The notes beneath the pieces are model-generated. The model had not been told where the DNA came from and did not search any database. It saw nothing but the letters and a program-made list of their open reading frames with translations. Source: Desulfobacterales bacterium (GTDB taxonomy: Bacteria > Desulfobacterota > Desulfobacteria > Desulfobacterales > UBA11574). Taken from it: a stretch of DNA of 18,112 bases. Position numbers and translations under genes: made by a program. Where the stretch lies: contig JAQYVG010000032.1 in NCBI GenBank assembly GCA_030145595.1, positions 1-18,112 on the forward strand. Direction: 5' to 3'. Below are positions 1 through 6,973 of the stretch, in pieces; within the stretch, counting starts at the first letter, position 1; each line of letters starts with the position of its first letter.

Positions 1-73
1 ACTATATGCCTGTGGTTATTTTTTTCGCATGCCTTGATCTTGAACAAAAATCCTCATTTATGGATGGACACTA
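1..73. repeat. Right half of a palindromic MITE-like element cut by the window edge
   Basis: The end of this segment (46-73) reads AAAATCCTCATTTATGG followed by ATGGACACTA. It is close to the ends of the complete element at 2498-2643, which carry ATAAATGAGG/CATTTATGG and TAGTTTCCA/TGGAAACTA. The core to its left (1-45) differs from the core of that element but keeps a similar plan, with a T-rich or A-rich run next to a GC-rich arm. The other half would lie outside the window, so completeness cannot be judged. It carries no coding sequence. The resemblance is seen in the sequence; membership of one family is inference. Confidence 0.5.
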
Positions 74-141
74 ACTATCTTCTGGCCAGAACGCCAAATT
101 TATTATAAGCTCTATAATGCAGCTGTTTAAAGAGATTAAGA

Positions 142-179
142 AAAAAGCTGTTGTCGGCGGTGTAAGACAACAGCTTTTT
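142..179. terminator. Perfect 14-bp stem-loop, probable bidirectional terminator
   Basis: AAAAAGCTGTTGTC (142-155) and GACAACAGCTTTTT (166-179) are exact reverse complements around a 10-base loop. A/T runs flank both sides, so it can act as an intrinsic terminator in either direction. It most likely ends a gene left of the window. It also lies only 23 bases before the Nudix start, so it could attenuate a transcript from a TATAAT-like box at 113-118, for which no good -35 box is visible. Confidence 0.7.
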
Positions 180-202
180 GTACATCAGGAGTAGAGGAGC
201 CT

Positions 203-706
203 GTGGAATTTCAGTTCTGCCCGTATTGCGGCGGTCGATTGCAGACTAGAAGCAAGGGCCCCCAAAAGCGCTTGTATTGTGAGCCGTGCCAACAGACCCA
301 TTATCGCAACCCTACAGTTGGCGTGGCAGTTGTTTTGCTTAAAAACAGCGAATTGCTTCTGGTAAAACGACAAGGTTCTTACCAGGGGATGTGGTGCATT
401 CCCTGCGGGCACCTAGAGTATGATGAGGATGTGCGGATGGCGGCACAAAGAGAGTTCAAGGAAGAAACGGGCCTGGAGGTGGATATTGGGCCTGTTTTTG
501 CGGTTCATTCTAATTTTCATGATCCGGAAAATCAAACCGTGGGAATATGGTTTTGGGGTCGATGCAGCGGTGGTAAACTTCAAGCCGGATCCGATGCCAG
601 CGAAGCTAAATTTTTTCCCTTAAACCGGCTGCCTGCAGAAATGGCGTTTCCCACGGATCGTTTAGTGTGTGAACAATTAAAATCTATATCAAAAGGAGCG
701 CAATGA
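203..706 (+). CDS. Nudix hydrolase with N-terminal zinc ribbon
   Basis: The 167-residue protein hydrolyses a nucleoside-diphosphate-linked substrate in the cytoplasm; the exact substrate cannot be read from sequence. An N-terminal zinc ribbon has Cys6, Cys9, Cys26 and Cys29 (CPYC and CEPC knuckles), as in NudC-like and related Nudix proteins. The Nudix box spans residues 69-91 and fits the consensus: Gly69, Glu75, then REFKEETGL from 83, where the Arg-Glu-x-x-Glu-Glu residues bind metal. The start is GTG, chosen because GAGGAG lies at 194-199 and the zinc ribbon begins at residue 6; the spacing of three bases is short. Its stop overlaps the ATG of the next gene (ATGA), so the two are probably cotranscribed and translationally coupled. 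Confidence 0.9.
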   Translation: MEFQFCPYCGGRLQTRSKGPQKRLYCEPCQQTHYRNPTVGVAVVLLKNSELLLVKRQGSYQGMWCIPCGHLEYDEDVRMAAQREFKEETGLEVDIGPVFAVHSNFHDPENQTVGIWFWGRCSGGKLQAGSDASEAKFFPLNRLPAEMAFPTDRLVCEQLKSISKGAQ

Positions 707-1101
707 AACTTAAAGAACAAATCAAACACGATTTAACCGCTGCGATGAAAGCCAAAGATGAAAAGAAGAAAAGTGCGCTTCGTGTTGTTCTGGGCGAGCT
801 TAGCAGGCTCGACAAGAAAGAACTTATAGATGATGATGTTGTCAAAATTTTGAAAAAATTAATCAAAGCTGAAAAAGAGGTCATACAAAAAAAAAGTGAG
901 CGGGCGGATGATAAGTTTGTTAAAATATTGGAGAACTATTTGCCCAAAATGGCGACAGAAGCGGAAATAAGAGGTTGGATCGAGCAAAACATCGAGTTTG
1001 CTAATTTTAAAAACAAGATGCAAGCCATGGGGCAAATAATGAAGCATTTTGGAACCACGGCCGACGGCAATGCCGTCAAGGAAATCCTGCAGCAGATGTA
1101 A
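703..1101 (+). CDS. yqeY: GatB/YqeY domain-containing protein
   Basis: The 132-residue protein has the YqeY layout: a helical, lysine-rich N-terminal half that starts MKLKEQIKHDLTAAMKAKDE, then a C-terminal tail region related to GatB containing ENYLPKM and ending GNAVKEILQQM. GatB is a subunit of the tRNA-dependent amidotransferase; the free-standing YqeY proteins are thought to act on or near tRNA, but their role is not settled. AAAAGGAG at 691-698 is a good ribosome binding site. The gene overlaps the Nudix gene by four bases. A 7-bp inverted repeat (TGCAGCA 1088-1094, TGCTGCA 1116-1122) spans the stop codon. Length matches the usual family size of about 150 residues or slightly less. Confidence 0.88.
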   Translation: MKLKEQIKHDLTAAMKAKDEKKKSALRVVLGELSRLDKKELIDDDVVKILKKLIKAEKEVIQKKSERADDKFVKILENYLPKMATEAEIRGWIEQNIEFANFKNKMQAMGQIMKHFGTTADGNAVKEILQQM

Positions 1102-1138
1102 ACAAAGAAAGGTGTTGCTGCAAGACATCGATTCCGGA

Positions 1139-1624
1139 CTAAGTGGCCCCCTCCGGAGCGCCGGGTTTTTTATCGGTGAGGACTTGTGCAAAGCGGCCGA
1201 TGACTTTTAAATACATTTTTTTTGGATATAGCCCACTAAGAAAAGAGACGCTTTCCTGGTTTTTAATAAACACGACATGGGGGATACCGGTCACGCGAAA
1301 GGCAGAGGCAAGGCCGGGGTTCTTGTCGGTGTTGATTTTATAGATATCGACTTTGTCTCCGCTTTCTTTGGCAATTTCCTCAAGAATAGGGTCTAGTTCC
1401 TTGCAGGGGGGGCACCAGTCGGCGTAAAATTCAACCATCAGGAGACGGCCACCGGAGCTTTCCGTGATCTGCCGGAGCTGTTCTTTGTTCTTTATAAAGG
1501 GTATCAGTGTTTTAGGGGCTTGTACCTGCTGGCTTGAATGGTCTTCGCATGATATAATAACGGCAAACAGCAAACAGCAAAGAAAAATGGGATAAAATCT
1601 ATGGCCAGGGGCTTTGAACCGCAT
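1139..1624 (-). CDS. Thioredoxin-fold lipoprotein
   Basis: The 161-residue protein has a hydrophobic N-terminal signal (about residues 10-25) ending in IISC, a plausible lipobox with Cys26 as the lipidated residue, so it is probably anchored facing the periplasm. The thioredoxin fold follows: MVEFYADWCPPC puts the redox pair at Cys71 and Cys74, and GIP at 113-115 supplies the cis-proline loop. The WCPPC motif is common in periplasmic thiol-disulfide proteins that reduce apocytochrome or substrate disulfides; which role applies here is not shown. AAAAGGA lies about 12 bases before the ATG, a little far. The gene is convergent with yqeY, with only 37 bases between stops and no clear terminator there. 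Confidence 0.87.
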   Translation of the reverse strand: MRFKAPGHRFYPIFLCCLLFAVIISCEDHSSQQVQAPKTLIPFIKNKEQLRQITESSGGRLLMVEFYADWCPPCKELDPILEEIAKESGDKVDIYKINTDKNPGLASAFRVTGIPHVVFIKNQESVSFLSGLYPKKMYLKVIGRFAQVLTDKKPGAPEGAT

Positions 1625-1795
1625 GTTTTTTTAACATCCTTTTAAAAGTTAAGAACGACAGAAAGCATCATACCTGACGACACCAAGGCCTGTAAACAAA
1701 AAACAGCCCAAGCAATTTTTGTCATATTTTTACAATAATTTTGAAAAATTCTGAAGCCCGGCGATTTGCTAAAACCTAACTTATCGAGCAGTTAC

Positions 1796-1845
1796 AAATC
1801 GCGAAGCGATTTTATAGCTTGCGAAAACCGTCAAATGAAGCTATA
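1796..1845. repeat. Two adjacent hairpins upstream of the transglycosylase gene
   Basis: AAATCGC (1796-1802), GAA, GCGATTT (1806-1812) form a perfect 7-bp stem, followed by TTAT. This matches the GCGATTTTAT arm seen at 13525-13548 and 13612-13635. Directly after it TATAGCTT (1813-1820) and AAGCTATA (1838-1845) form an 8-bp stem with a 17-base loop, ending 10 bases before the ATG at 1856. The second hairpin could affect translation start. The remainder of 1625-1795 is AT-rich with no gene seen. Confidence 0.5.
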
Positions 1846-1855
1846 GAAGTATATT

Positions 1856-2449
1856 ATGGACCACAGGGTTACCCGGACACCACTTAAAGTTATAGTTTTA
1901 TCCGCGCTTTTTGTTCTGTTTTTAGCGGTTATACCCCTCTGTGCGGACATATACTCCTACATCGATAGTCAGGGGGTGCTTCATTTCACCAACGTTCCCA
2001 CCTCAGTCCAATATACCGTCTATATCAAGGAAAGACCTGTACGGTCGTTGGGTTACACCATCAATCAATATGATCACTTGATAACGGGAGCATCCAAAAA
2101 ACAGGAGGTTTCCTTTGCCCTGCTCAAAGCGCTTATCAAAACAGAGTCGAACTTCAACCCCAAGGCGGTTTCGCGCGCCGGCGCTATAGGGTTGATGCAA
2201 ATTATGCCCGCCAATCTCAAGGATCTAAACATACAAGACCCTTTTGATCCACAGGAAAATATAATGGGGGGAGCGCGGTATTTAAAACGGCTTATTAAAC
2301 GCTTTAACGGAGAGCTGCCGTTGGCCCTGGCCGCTTATAATGCCGGCCCCACAGTCGTTGAACGCTACCAGGGCATTCCGCCCATCAAAGAGACGCAAGG
2401 GTTTGTGGATAAAGTGTTGAAGTATTATGCAATGTATAGAAGAAGATAA
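1856..2449 (+). CDS. Secreted SLT-type lytic transglycosylase with DUF4124 domain
   Basis: The 197-residue protein cleaves peptidoglycan between MurNAc and GlcNAc, forming 1,6-anhydro ends, outside the cytoplasmic membrane. A signal peptide covers residues 1-30 (hydrophobic core, then PLCA). A DUF4124-like segment follows (DIYSYIDSQGVLHFTNVP, 31-48). The SLT domain spans about 86-197, with catalytic Glu97 in KTESNFNP, GLMQIMP at 112-118 and AYNAGP at 160-165, all hallmarks of the Slt70/MltC-like fold. No strong ribosome binding site is seen; only a weak AGAAG at 1845-1849 precedes the ATG. It is monocistronic: a repeat element starts 49 bases past the stop. Confidence 0.92.
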   Translation: MDHRVTRTPLKVIVLSALFVLFLAVIPLCADIYSYIDSQGVLHFTNVPTSVQYTVYIKERPVRSLGYTINQYDHLITGASKKQEVSFALLKALIKTESNFNPKAVSRAGAIGLMQIMPANLKDLNIQDPFDPQENIMGGARYLKRLIKRFNGELPLALAAYNAGPTVVERYQGIPPIKETQGFVDKVLKYYAMYRRR

Positions 2450-2463
2450 TCGTCAACAACAAT

Positions 2464-2480
2464 TAGTGCCCATCCATACA
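2464..2480. repeat. Remnant end of the palindromic element family
   Basis: TAGTGCCCATCCATACA differs at only two of 17 positions from the reverse complement of the end at 57-73 (TAGTGTCCATCCATAAA). It lies 34 bases before the intact element at 2498-2643. It may be a decayed end of an older copy or a tandem insertion. The match is direct; its origin is inference. Confidence 0.4.
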
Positions 2481-2497
2481 CAAGCTTGAACACTAAG

Positions 2498-2643
2498 TAG
2501 TTTCCAATGTATAAATGAGGGATTTTTTTGATGAGCAAGGCCGCACAAGGGTTTTCGCCCGAGGCGTACTTTAGTACGTCGAGTGCGGAAACCCGCGGAG
2601 AACGCCGCTCATCGGAAAAATAGCCATTTATGGATGGAAACTA
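2498..2643. repeat. 146-bp palindromic MITE-like element
   Basis: The outer ends are inverted: TAGTTTCCA (2498-2506) against TGGAAACTA (2635-2643), followed inward by ATAAATG against CATTTATGG and a T-run against an A-run. Inside these, GATGAGC (2530-2536) pairs with GCTCATC (2607-2613), and GGGTTTTCGC pairs imperfectly with GCGGAAACCC. At the tip GTACT/AGTAC surround two bases. The whole unit could fold into one long imperfect hairpin. It encodes nothing recognisable. The right end contributes the TAG stop of the minus-strand UDP-sugar pyrophosphorylase gene. No flanking target-site duplication is obvious. Confidence 0.7.
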
Positions 2644-4050
2644 ATCAAAGGTCAAGTCTTCGTCGATAACCGTCCCTTCTCTGACAACCACCTGTTTTGA
2701 GCTATTGTTTTTAATAGCAACCCGCCCCTTGATACTTACATTCTTTTCAAAGCGCACGTCTCCTCGGATTTTAAGCGCATCACACTTGACCAGCGATGGA
2801 ATGTGCTGGCTGAATCGTTGATTAAAACCATCGATTTTTCCGTAATATCGAGGGTCTAGGTCTATTTCTATCCCCTTAGAACCAACCGCTGGATTTGTTG
2901 TCAGCATCTTTTCTTTGGCAAAGACAAAGCGGTCGGAGCGAATCGCCAAAAGATCATTGCATTTTTTTACAGGAAAGAAACGGGAGGACGGCACTTGAAT
3001 TACGGTTGCACCCTCAAAAAGCGATATGGCGGCACCCATTGCAGTTTCGGCCTGATATACTCTGGGGCTGGTTTCGTCTCGGGGGTCGAGGGTTTTGGGG
3101 TTTCTTATCAGCGGAAGCTTGACGGTGCCATGTTTGTCGATAAGCCTGGCAAGAGCTTGAAGGTTTATCCAGATGTTGTTGGTGTTGAAAAACCCGTAAA
3201 GATTTATGTCTTGGAAAGCATCGAGCTCATCTTGTGGGCACTGGGCCGCCTCTCGCAATATCAGGCGCCCCTCCTTATGCCTGGCAATATGTCCGCCCTT
3301 GACATCCGCAGGCGTACGCCTGGCGACTTCCATCATAAAGGGCAGCTGGTTTTGACTAAAATAGCCCAATAGTGCTGTGTCCATGGTAGCACCCAGGTTG
3401 TCCGAGTTGGAAATAAAGGCATAGGTTATCCCTTGGTTAATAAGGCGTTTTAACATTCCGGACGTATATATGGCTGCATAAATATCGCCATGTCCCGGAG
3501 GATTCCACTCCAGGGTCGGATCCTGGGGCCAGGTCGCAGGAGAAAAATCTTGCTGCATTACCTTGGGAAACTTATTTTGCATAAACAACAAGGGCGGGGA
3601 AGAAGGTTTCATCCTGTCCAGGGCGGACAAGGTGTCCTGGTGGGTACTGAAGCTGTTCATCAGGGCCAGCTTTACGCCGTGTCGTGCGGCCTGCTGGAGC
3701 ATTATTTCAAGAAATGTTGTACTGTTTTTAACCTCCAGAAGAGACTTGGCCCCGGTAAGGCCCATGCTCGTACCAAGTCCGCCATTGAGCTTTATCATGA
3801 CGGCATGCTTTAAGGCCTGTTTGCCGGCCTCGGCATATTCTCCGACATGGCTTGCGGTTTGCGCATCATCTGCGGATACCGGCACAATGTCTCTGTTGGA
3901 GATCAGGCCGGTTTCTCCGGCAAGAATTTGTGCGTAATAGTACGCAAAGGTGTCAACAACGACCGGATGAATGCCGGCGTTTTCCATTTTTGAAACAAAG
4001 GCGGGCAAAAAGCCTGGTCTGTCTGCTTTGCTCAACTCAACCCCTTCCAC
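2641..4050 (-). CDS. UTP--glucose-1-phosphate uridylyltransferase, eukaryotic-type UDPGP family
   Basis: The 469-residue protein belongs to the UDPGP family (UGP2/UAP-like), making UDP-glucose or a related UDP-sugar from UTP and sugar 1-phosphate in the cytoplasm. KLNGGLGTSMG at 87-97 is the nucleotide-binding signature, PPGHGD is at 184-189, NSDNLG at 215-220 and VPSSRFFPVKK at 353-363; the C-terminal part from about 390 resembles the beta-helix tail. Substrate choice between glucose and N-acetylglucosamine phosphates is not proven. The GTG at 4050 lacks a good ribosome binding site and overlaps the upstream gene by 19 bases. An in-frame TTG at 4035 is preceded by GGAAGGGG and overlaps the upstream TGA as TTGA, so the real start may be there (464 residues). 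The pair is probably one operon. The stop lies in the end of a palindromic element. Confidence 0.9.
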   Translation of the reverse strand: MEGVELSKADRPGFLPAFVSKMENAGIHPVVVDTFAYYYAQILAGETGLISNRDIVPVSADDAQTASHVGEYAEAGKQALKHAVMIKLNGGLGTSMGLTGAKSLLEVKNSTTFLEIMLQQAARHGVKLALMNSFSTHQDTLSALDRMKPSSPPLLFMQNKFPKVMQQDFSPATWPQDPTLEWNPPGHGDIYAAIYTSGMLKRLINQGITYAFISNSDNLGATMDTALLGYFSQNQLPFMMEVARRTPADVKGGHIARHKEGRLILREAAQCPQDELDAFQDINLYGFFNTNNIWINLQALARLIDKHGTVKLPLIRNPKTLDPRDETSPRVYQAETAMGAAISLFEGATVIQVPSSRFFPVKKCNDLLAIRSDRFVFAKEKMLTTNPAVGSKGIEIDLDPRYYGKIDGFNQRFSQHIPSLVKCDALKIRGDVRFEKNVSIKGRVAIKNNSSKQVVVREGTVIDEDLTFD

Positions 4051-4475
4051 AGCATGAGTCCCGTGGTCGTGTCGTACGCCCTTTCCAAAGGTTTGCCGGC
4101 CAGCTCCAAAAGGTCTATTTCTCCGGCATAAATGATGGTTTCGGAAAAAAGGTGTCCGCCGATGGTTTTTCCGTGCATGTCGGCCAAAAGAATGTGGGCG
4201 TGTACCATGGGGTTGCCGTCTTTTAAAGAAATATTGCCCGTGCAGTTTACGATTTCTAATGGGGCTTCTTTTGTATAAGTGACATACACTTGTTGTTTTT
4301 GATCATAGGCTCCTAAGGTAACGGAAGTAACGGCGCCGATTGCCGAAAATGTTGCCATTGAAACGGCGGTTTCCCCGCAGAAAGCCTCGATCGATTTGAT
4401 CAAATCCTCACCGTGTGGAAGGCGCCCCATAAAACGACGCCCGCTCTTAAACTCCGAGCAAGTCAACTTTGGCAT
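4032..4475 (-). CDS. PPC/DUF296 domain protein
   Basis: The 147-residue protein is essentially a single PPC (DUF296) domain. Visible features are HGEDLI at 21-26, a GAYD turn near 55, EAPLEI at 70-75, and the HAH (92-94) and GGH (106-108) histidines that form the putative metal-binding triad of bacterial members, ending with TTGLMLW. Such stand-alone proteins are thought to be cytoplasmic trimers; their biochemical role is unknown, although plant relatives are attached to AT-hook DNA-binding motifs, absent here. TAGGAA lies eight bases before the ATG. Its end overlaps the start of the UDP-sugar pyrophosphorylase gene, suggesting coupled translation and possibly a functional link. Family assignment is confident, function is not. 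Confidence 0.88.
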   Translation of the reverse strand: MPKLTCSEFKSGRRFMGRLPHGEDLIKSIEAFCGETAVSMATFSAIGAVTSVTLGAYDQKQQVYVTYTKEAPLEIVNCTGNISLKDGNPMVHAHILLADMHGKTIGGHLFSETIIYAGEIDLLELAGKPLERAYDTTTGLMLWKGLS

Positions 4476-4585
4476 TGCATAATTCCTATTTCAAAGGTCT
4501 CGCACCAATGTGGGTTTATAGATCCGTTATAAAAAGATATCCTTATGTTGATACAGTATTTACACAAGCAAAATCAAGGCTTATA

Positions 4586-4614
4586 TTGACAATGTTTTTT
4601 GGTTTGAGTAAGAA
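4586..4614 (+). promoter_or_regulatory. Weak candidate sigma70 promoter for the YkgJ-family gene
   Basis: TTGACA at 4586-4591 is a perfect -35 box; 17 bases downstream TAAGAA (4609-4614) is a poor -10 match (three of six). It lies in the divergent 239-base gap between the DUF296 gene and the YkgJ gene, about 100 bases upstream of the latter. Nothing else stands out in the gap. Confidence 0.3.
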
Positions 4615-4714
4615 GGGCTCTAACCCGCAGCTCTTTCCAAAAACATTAGTATACAAGGAGCATGTGAGAAGTACGGACCATATTTTTTAATACCAATGAA
4701 AGGAAATAGATACA

Positions 4715-5506
4715 ATGACGACAACCGAAAGAATGGCGCACGTAGCGCCTGTCAGGTTTGGACCCGACAGCAAGTTCAGGTTTAAATGCCACAAAGAGGT
4801 AGCGTGTTACACTAAATGCTGCCGGGATATTAATATCGTATTGACACCCTACGACATTGTCCGCCTCAAGGGGCGTTTGCAACTTGCATCCGAAGAATTC
4901 CTGCGCTTGTACACGATACCCCAACTGCTGGAAAAAACCGATCTGCCGATGGTCACCTTGAGGATGCTGGATGACGATTTAAAATCATGCCCTTTTGTAA
5001 GAGAAGACGGGTGCATCGTTTACGAGGACCGACCTACAACATGCCGTTATTATCCTATCGGGGTAGCTTCGCTAAGCCACAGAGATGAGGCTGACGACGA
5101 GGAATTCTATTTTTTTGTGAACGAACCTCACTGCCTGGGATTTGAAGAAGACCGGGAATGGACAGTGTCGGAATGGCGCAAGGATCAAGGGGTTGATATC
5201 CATGACGAGATCAATGCCGGGTGGACCGATCTTGTGGTGCGAAAACGATCATTTCCACCGAACGTCAAGCTCACCGAAGAGAGCAAAAAAATGTTTTTTT
5301 TAGCCAGCTACAATCTTGATCAATTCCGGCAATTTGTTTTTGAAAGTTCTTTTTTGGACCGCTACGAGGTTGACCCCGAGACGGTTGCAAAGATCAAAAC
5401 CGATGAAATTGCATTGTTGGAGTTTGGTTTAAAATGGTTGAAATCGGTGCTGTATAAGGACGGTGTTTTTAAACTGAAAGAAAACGCGGCCACGCTTAAA
5501 AAATAG
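4715..5506 (+). CDS. YkgJ family cysteine-cluster protein
   Basis: The 263-residue cytoplasmic protein has the YkgJ (UPF0153) cysteine arrangement, thought to bind zinc or an iron-sulfur cluster. Cysteines fall at 25, 31, 35 and 36, then 92, 100 and 110 in a CPF...GCIVYEDRPTTCRYYP context, plus Cys140 (PHC). The motif RPxxCRxYP is the family signature. The function of the family is unknown; proteins of this type are often annotated loosely as Fe-S oxidoreductases. The C-terminal 110 residues are specific to longer members and show no motif I recognise. AAAGGAAA about eight bases before the ATG is a good ribosome binding site. It is a single gene followed by a strong terminator. Confidence 0.87.
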   Translation: MTTTERMAHVAPVRFGPDSKFRFKCHKEVACYTKCCRDINIVLTPYDIVRLKGRLQLASEEFLRLYTIPQLLEKTDLPMVTLRMLDDDLKSCPFVREDGCIVYEDRPTTCRYYPIGVASLSHRDEADDEEFYFFVNEPHCLGFEEDREWTVSEWRKDQGVDIHDEINAGWTDLVVRKRSFPPNVKLTEESKKMFFLASYNLDQFRQFVFESSFLDRYEVDPETVAKIKTDEIALLEFGLKWLKSVLYKDGVFKLKENAATLKK

Positions 5507-5527
5507 ATCTTGATGTTGTAACTGCAA

Positions 5528-5563
5528 AAAAACCCTCCCTGCCCATGGGCAAGGAGGGTTTTT
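5528..5563. terminator. Rho-independent terminator of the YkgJ-family gene
   Basis: AAAAACCCTCC (5528-5538) pairs exactly with GGAGGGTTTTT (5553-5563), with a GC-rich GCCCATGGGC loop and a T-rich tail (GTTTT). It starts 22 bases after the stop at 5506. The A-run on the other side allows it to work also for the convergent DapA-family gene. Confidence 0.9.
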
Positions 5564-5629
5564 GTTTTACAATAAGGCCGGACAACGGGACAACCCGCTT
5601 CGGCGAAAGCTAAAAAAACCGGTGCGGAT

Positions 5630-6664
5630 TTAGTATTTCTCGTAAATAAGCCCTTGCCGGTTTGCCGGATTTTCTAAACGCTCCTCAATATCGACGTTGA
5701 AAAAGTCAGCGATGGGCTGCAGCAATTCCGGGTTGTTGACTTGTACCTGGCGAGCAGCTTCCAGGACTTTGTTAAGGCCGTTTTGGGTCATTTTTCCCAG
5801 TGGTTGACGGCACCCGCCCGCAGGCATTCCCAGTACGGACATCAGGGTTTTTATGCCCAAGGGATTGCGGGCCCGACAGACCACTTCGCCAAAAGGTGTC
5901 TGCTCCATGGTACTAACCGTGACCAAACCAAACAAGGGTGCGAGGGCCTCTGCCAGGCTTTTGGCTTTTTCCAGGTCACCCTGCTCGAGCAGCTGCACCA
6001 TTTCAGTTACGGCTCCGGGGACAATGTTGGAAGCAACAGATATAACCCCGACTGCTTTGATCTGGGAATTTGTCATCATTTCAAGAGTCATCCCGTCATC
6101 GCCGGACAATATCGTAAAGTCCGCCCCGCAGCATTCGCGGGTTCTTTTCATATTGTCGAGGTTCGCCGTGGCCTCTTTCACCGTGTTGACATTATCGAAT
6201 TCTTTAGCCAGGATGGCCAGATCTTCGGGCAGCAGCTGCGCTCCGGTTCGGCCGGGAATCACGTAAGGGATGATTTCCATGTCAGGGCATGCGGCGGCAA
6301 CCGGTGCGACATATTCTCTGCGAATTTCAAGAGAACTGGGGCCGTTGTAATAAGGATCAACCAGCAAAACAGCATCGGCGCCAACCTCAACAGCATGCTT
6401 TGCCCCAGCCAGGGATTCTTTGGTGTTGTTGCTGCCGGCTCCGGCAATGCACATACATTTGCCGCTGGTTTTCCCGGCAACGCTTTCAATTACCTTGTTG
6501 TGTTCGTCCCATGACAGAACCGGGCTTTCACCGGTGGTTCCTACGGCCAAGATACCGGTGATTCCATTTTTAATCTGGAATTCCGAGAGCTTGTCCAGAC
6601 CCTCATAATCTACGGCACCTTCTTTAAATGGTGTAACAATGGCTGTGAAGCATCCTTTGATCAT
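5630..6664 (-). CDS. dapA: DapA family: probable 4-hydroxy-tetrahydrodipicolinate synthase
   Basis: The 344-residue protein is a class I aldolase of the DapA/NanA family; condensation of pyruvate with aspartate semialdehyde for lysine and diaminopimelate synthesis is the likely reaction. GTTGE (42-46) carries the conserved threonines, DPYYN is at 103-107, Tyr134 and Arg139 lie in PYVIPGRTG, and the Schiff-base Lys163 is in TVKEA. The start at 6664 is chosen because AAAGGGGGT precedes it and the family signature begins at once; a longer open frame upstream looks non-coding. It is about 50 residues longer than the usual 290, through a C-terminal extension from roughly 295 (ending GLIYEKY), and YV replaces the usual YN before IPGRTG. 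A pyruvate aldolase with another substrate remains possible. No other lysine gene is adjacent. Confidence 0.85.
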   Translation of the reverse strand: MIKGCFTAIVTPFKEGAVDYEGLDKLSEFQIKNGITGILAVGTTGESPVLSWDEHNKVIESVAGKTSGKCMCIAGAGSNNTKESLAGAKHAVEVGADAVLLVDPYYNGPSSLEIRREYVAPVAAACPDMEIIPYVIPGRTGAQLLPEDLAILAKEFDNVNTVKEATANLDNMKRTRECCGADFTILSGDDGMTLEMMTNSQIKAVGVISVASNIVPGAVTEMVQLLEQGDLEKAKSLAEALAPLFGLVTVSTMEQTPFGEVVCRARNPLGIKTLMSVLGMPAGGCRQPLGKMTQNGLNKVLEAARQVQVNNPELLQPIADFFNVDIEERLENPANRQGLIYEKY

Positions 6665-6678
6665 AACGACCCCCTTTG

Positions 6679-6784
6679 CGCAAAAAATTAAACATTTCAC
6701 TTTTTGCGAACGTTTTAGGTGGCAGGCTTTAAGTGTCTGTATATAGACGCAAAACACAACTAAACACCTAACAGTTAAAGCCTG
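6679..6784 (-). promoter_or_regulatory. Structured 5' leader of the DapA-family gene
   Basis: Several exact inverted repeats lie just upstream of the start. CGCAAAAA/TTTTTGCG (6679-6686, 6701-6708) forms a hairpin abutting the ribosome binding site. CAGGCTTTAA/TTAAAGCCTG (6723-6732, 6775-6784) is a 10-bp pair, and TTAGGTG/CACCTAA (6715-6721, 6765-6771) is a 7-bp pair that crosses it, so they are alternative or pseudoknotted. GTCT/AGAC near 6735-6748 forms a small internal hairpin. It could be a cis-regulatory leader. It does not match the lysine riboswitch pattern that I know. Confidence 0.4.
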
Positions 6785-6873
6785 AAACGTGATAAACTCG
6801 ATTGTTTGCTTAGCTATCAATAGCTGAATGCGTGACTTTTTACAAGAGCATCAACCTTAACCGATACAGAAAA

Positions 6874-6902
6874 AAGTAAAAGAAAATGAGATCTTATGTC
6901 AA
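6874..6902 (-). promoter_or_regulatory. Weak candidate promoter for the DapA-family gene
   Basis: On the minus strand TTGACA (6902-6897) is a perfect -35 box, but the -10 region 17-18 bases on is only TTACTT or TACTTT. If used, the transcript would have a leader of about 200 bases that includes the inverted repeats at 6679-6784. Confidence 0.3.
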
Positions 6903-6973
6903 GCAAAAAGATCTATGCCAGGGAAAAAGATTGACTTACCAAAAGATTCAGGGCAAAAAGCTATTTTACAATT

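Noticed and set aside
6665..6820. N-terminal extension of the DapA-family protein up to an ATG at 6820
   Set aside because: The extra residues are cysteine- and valine-rich with no family match, and a strong ribosome binding site lies directly before the ATG at 6664.
6679..6902. Lysine riboswitch upstream of dapA
   Set aside because: Stems are present, but I could not place the conserved core sequence of that riboswitch; only a generic structured leader is claimed.
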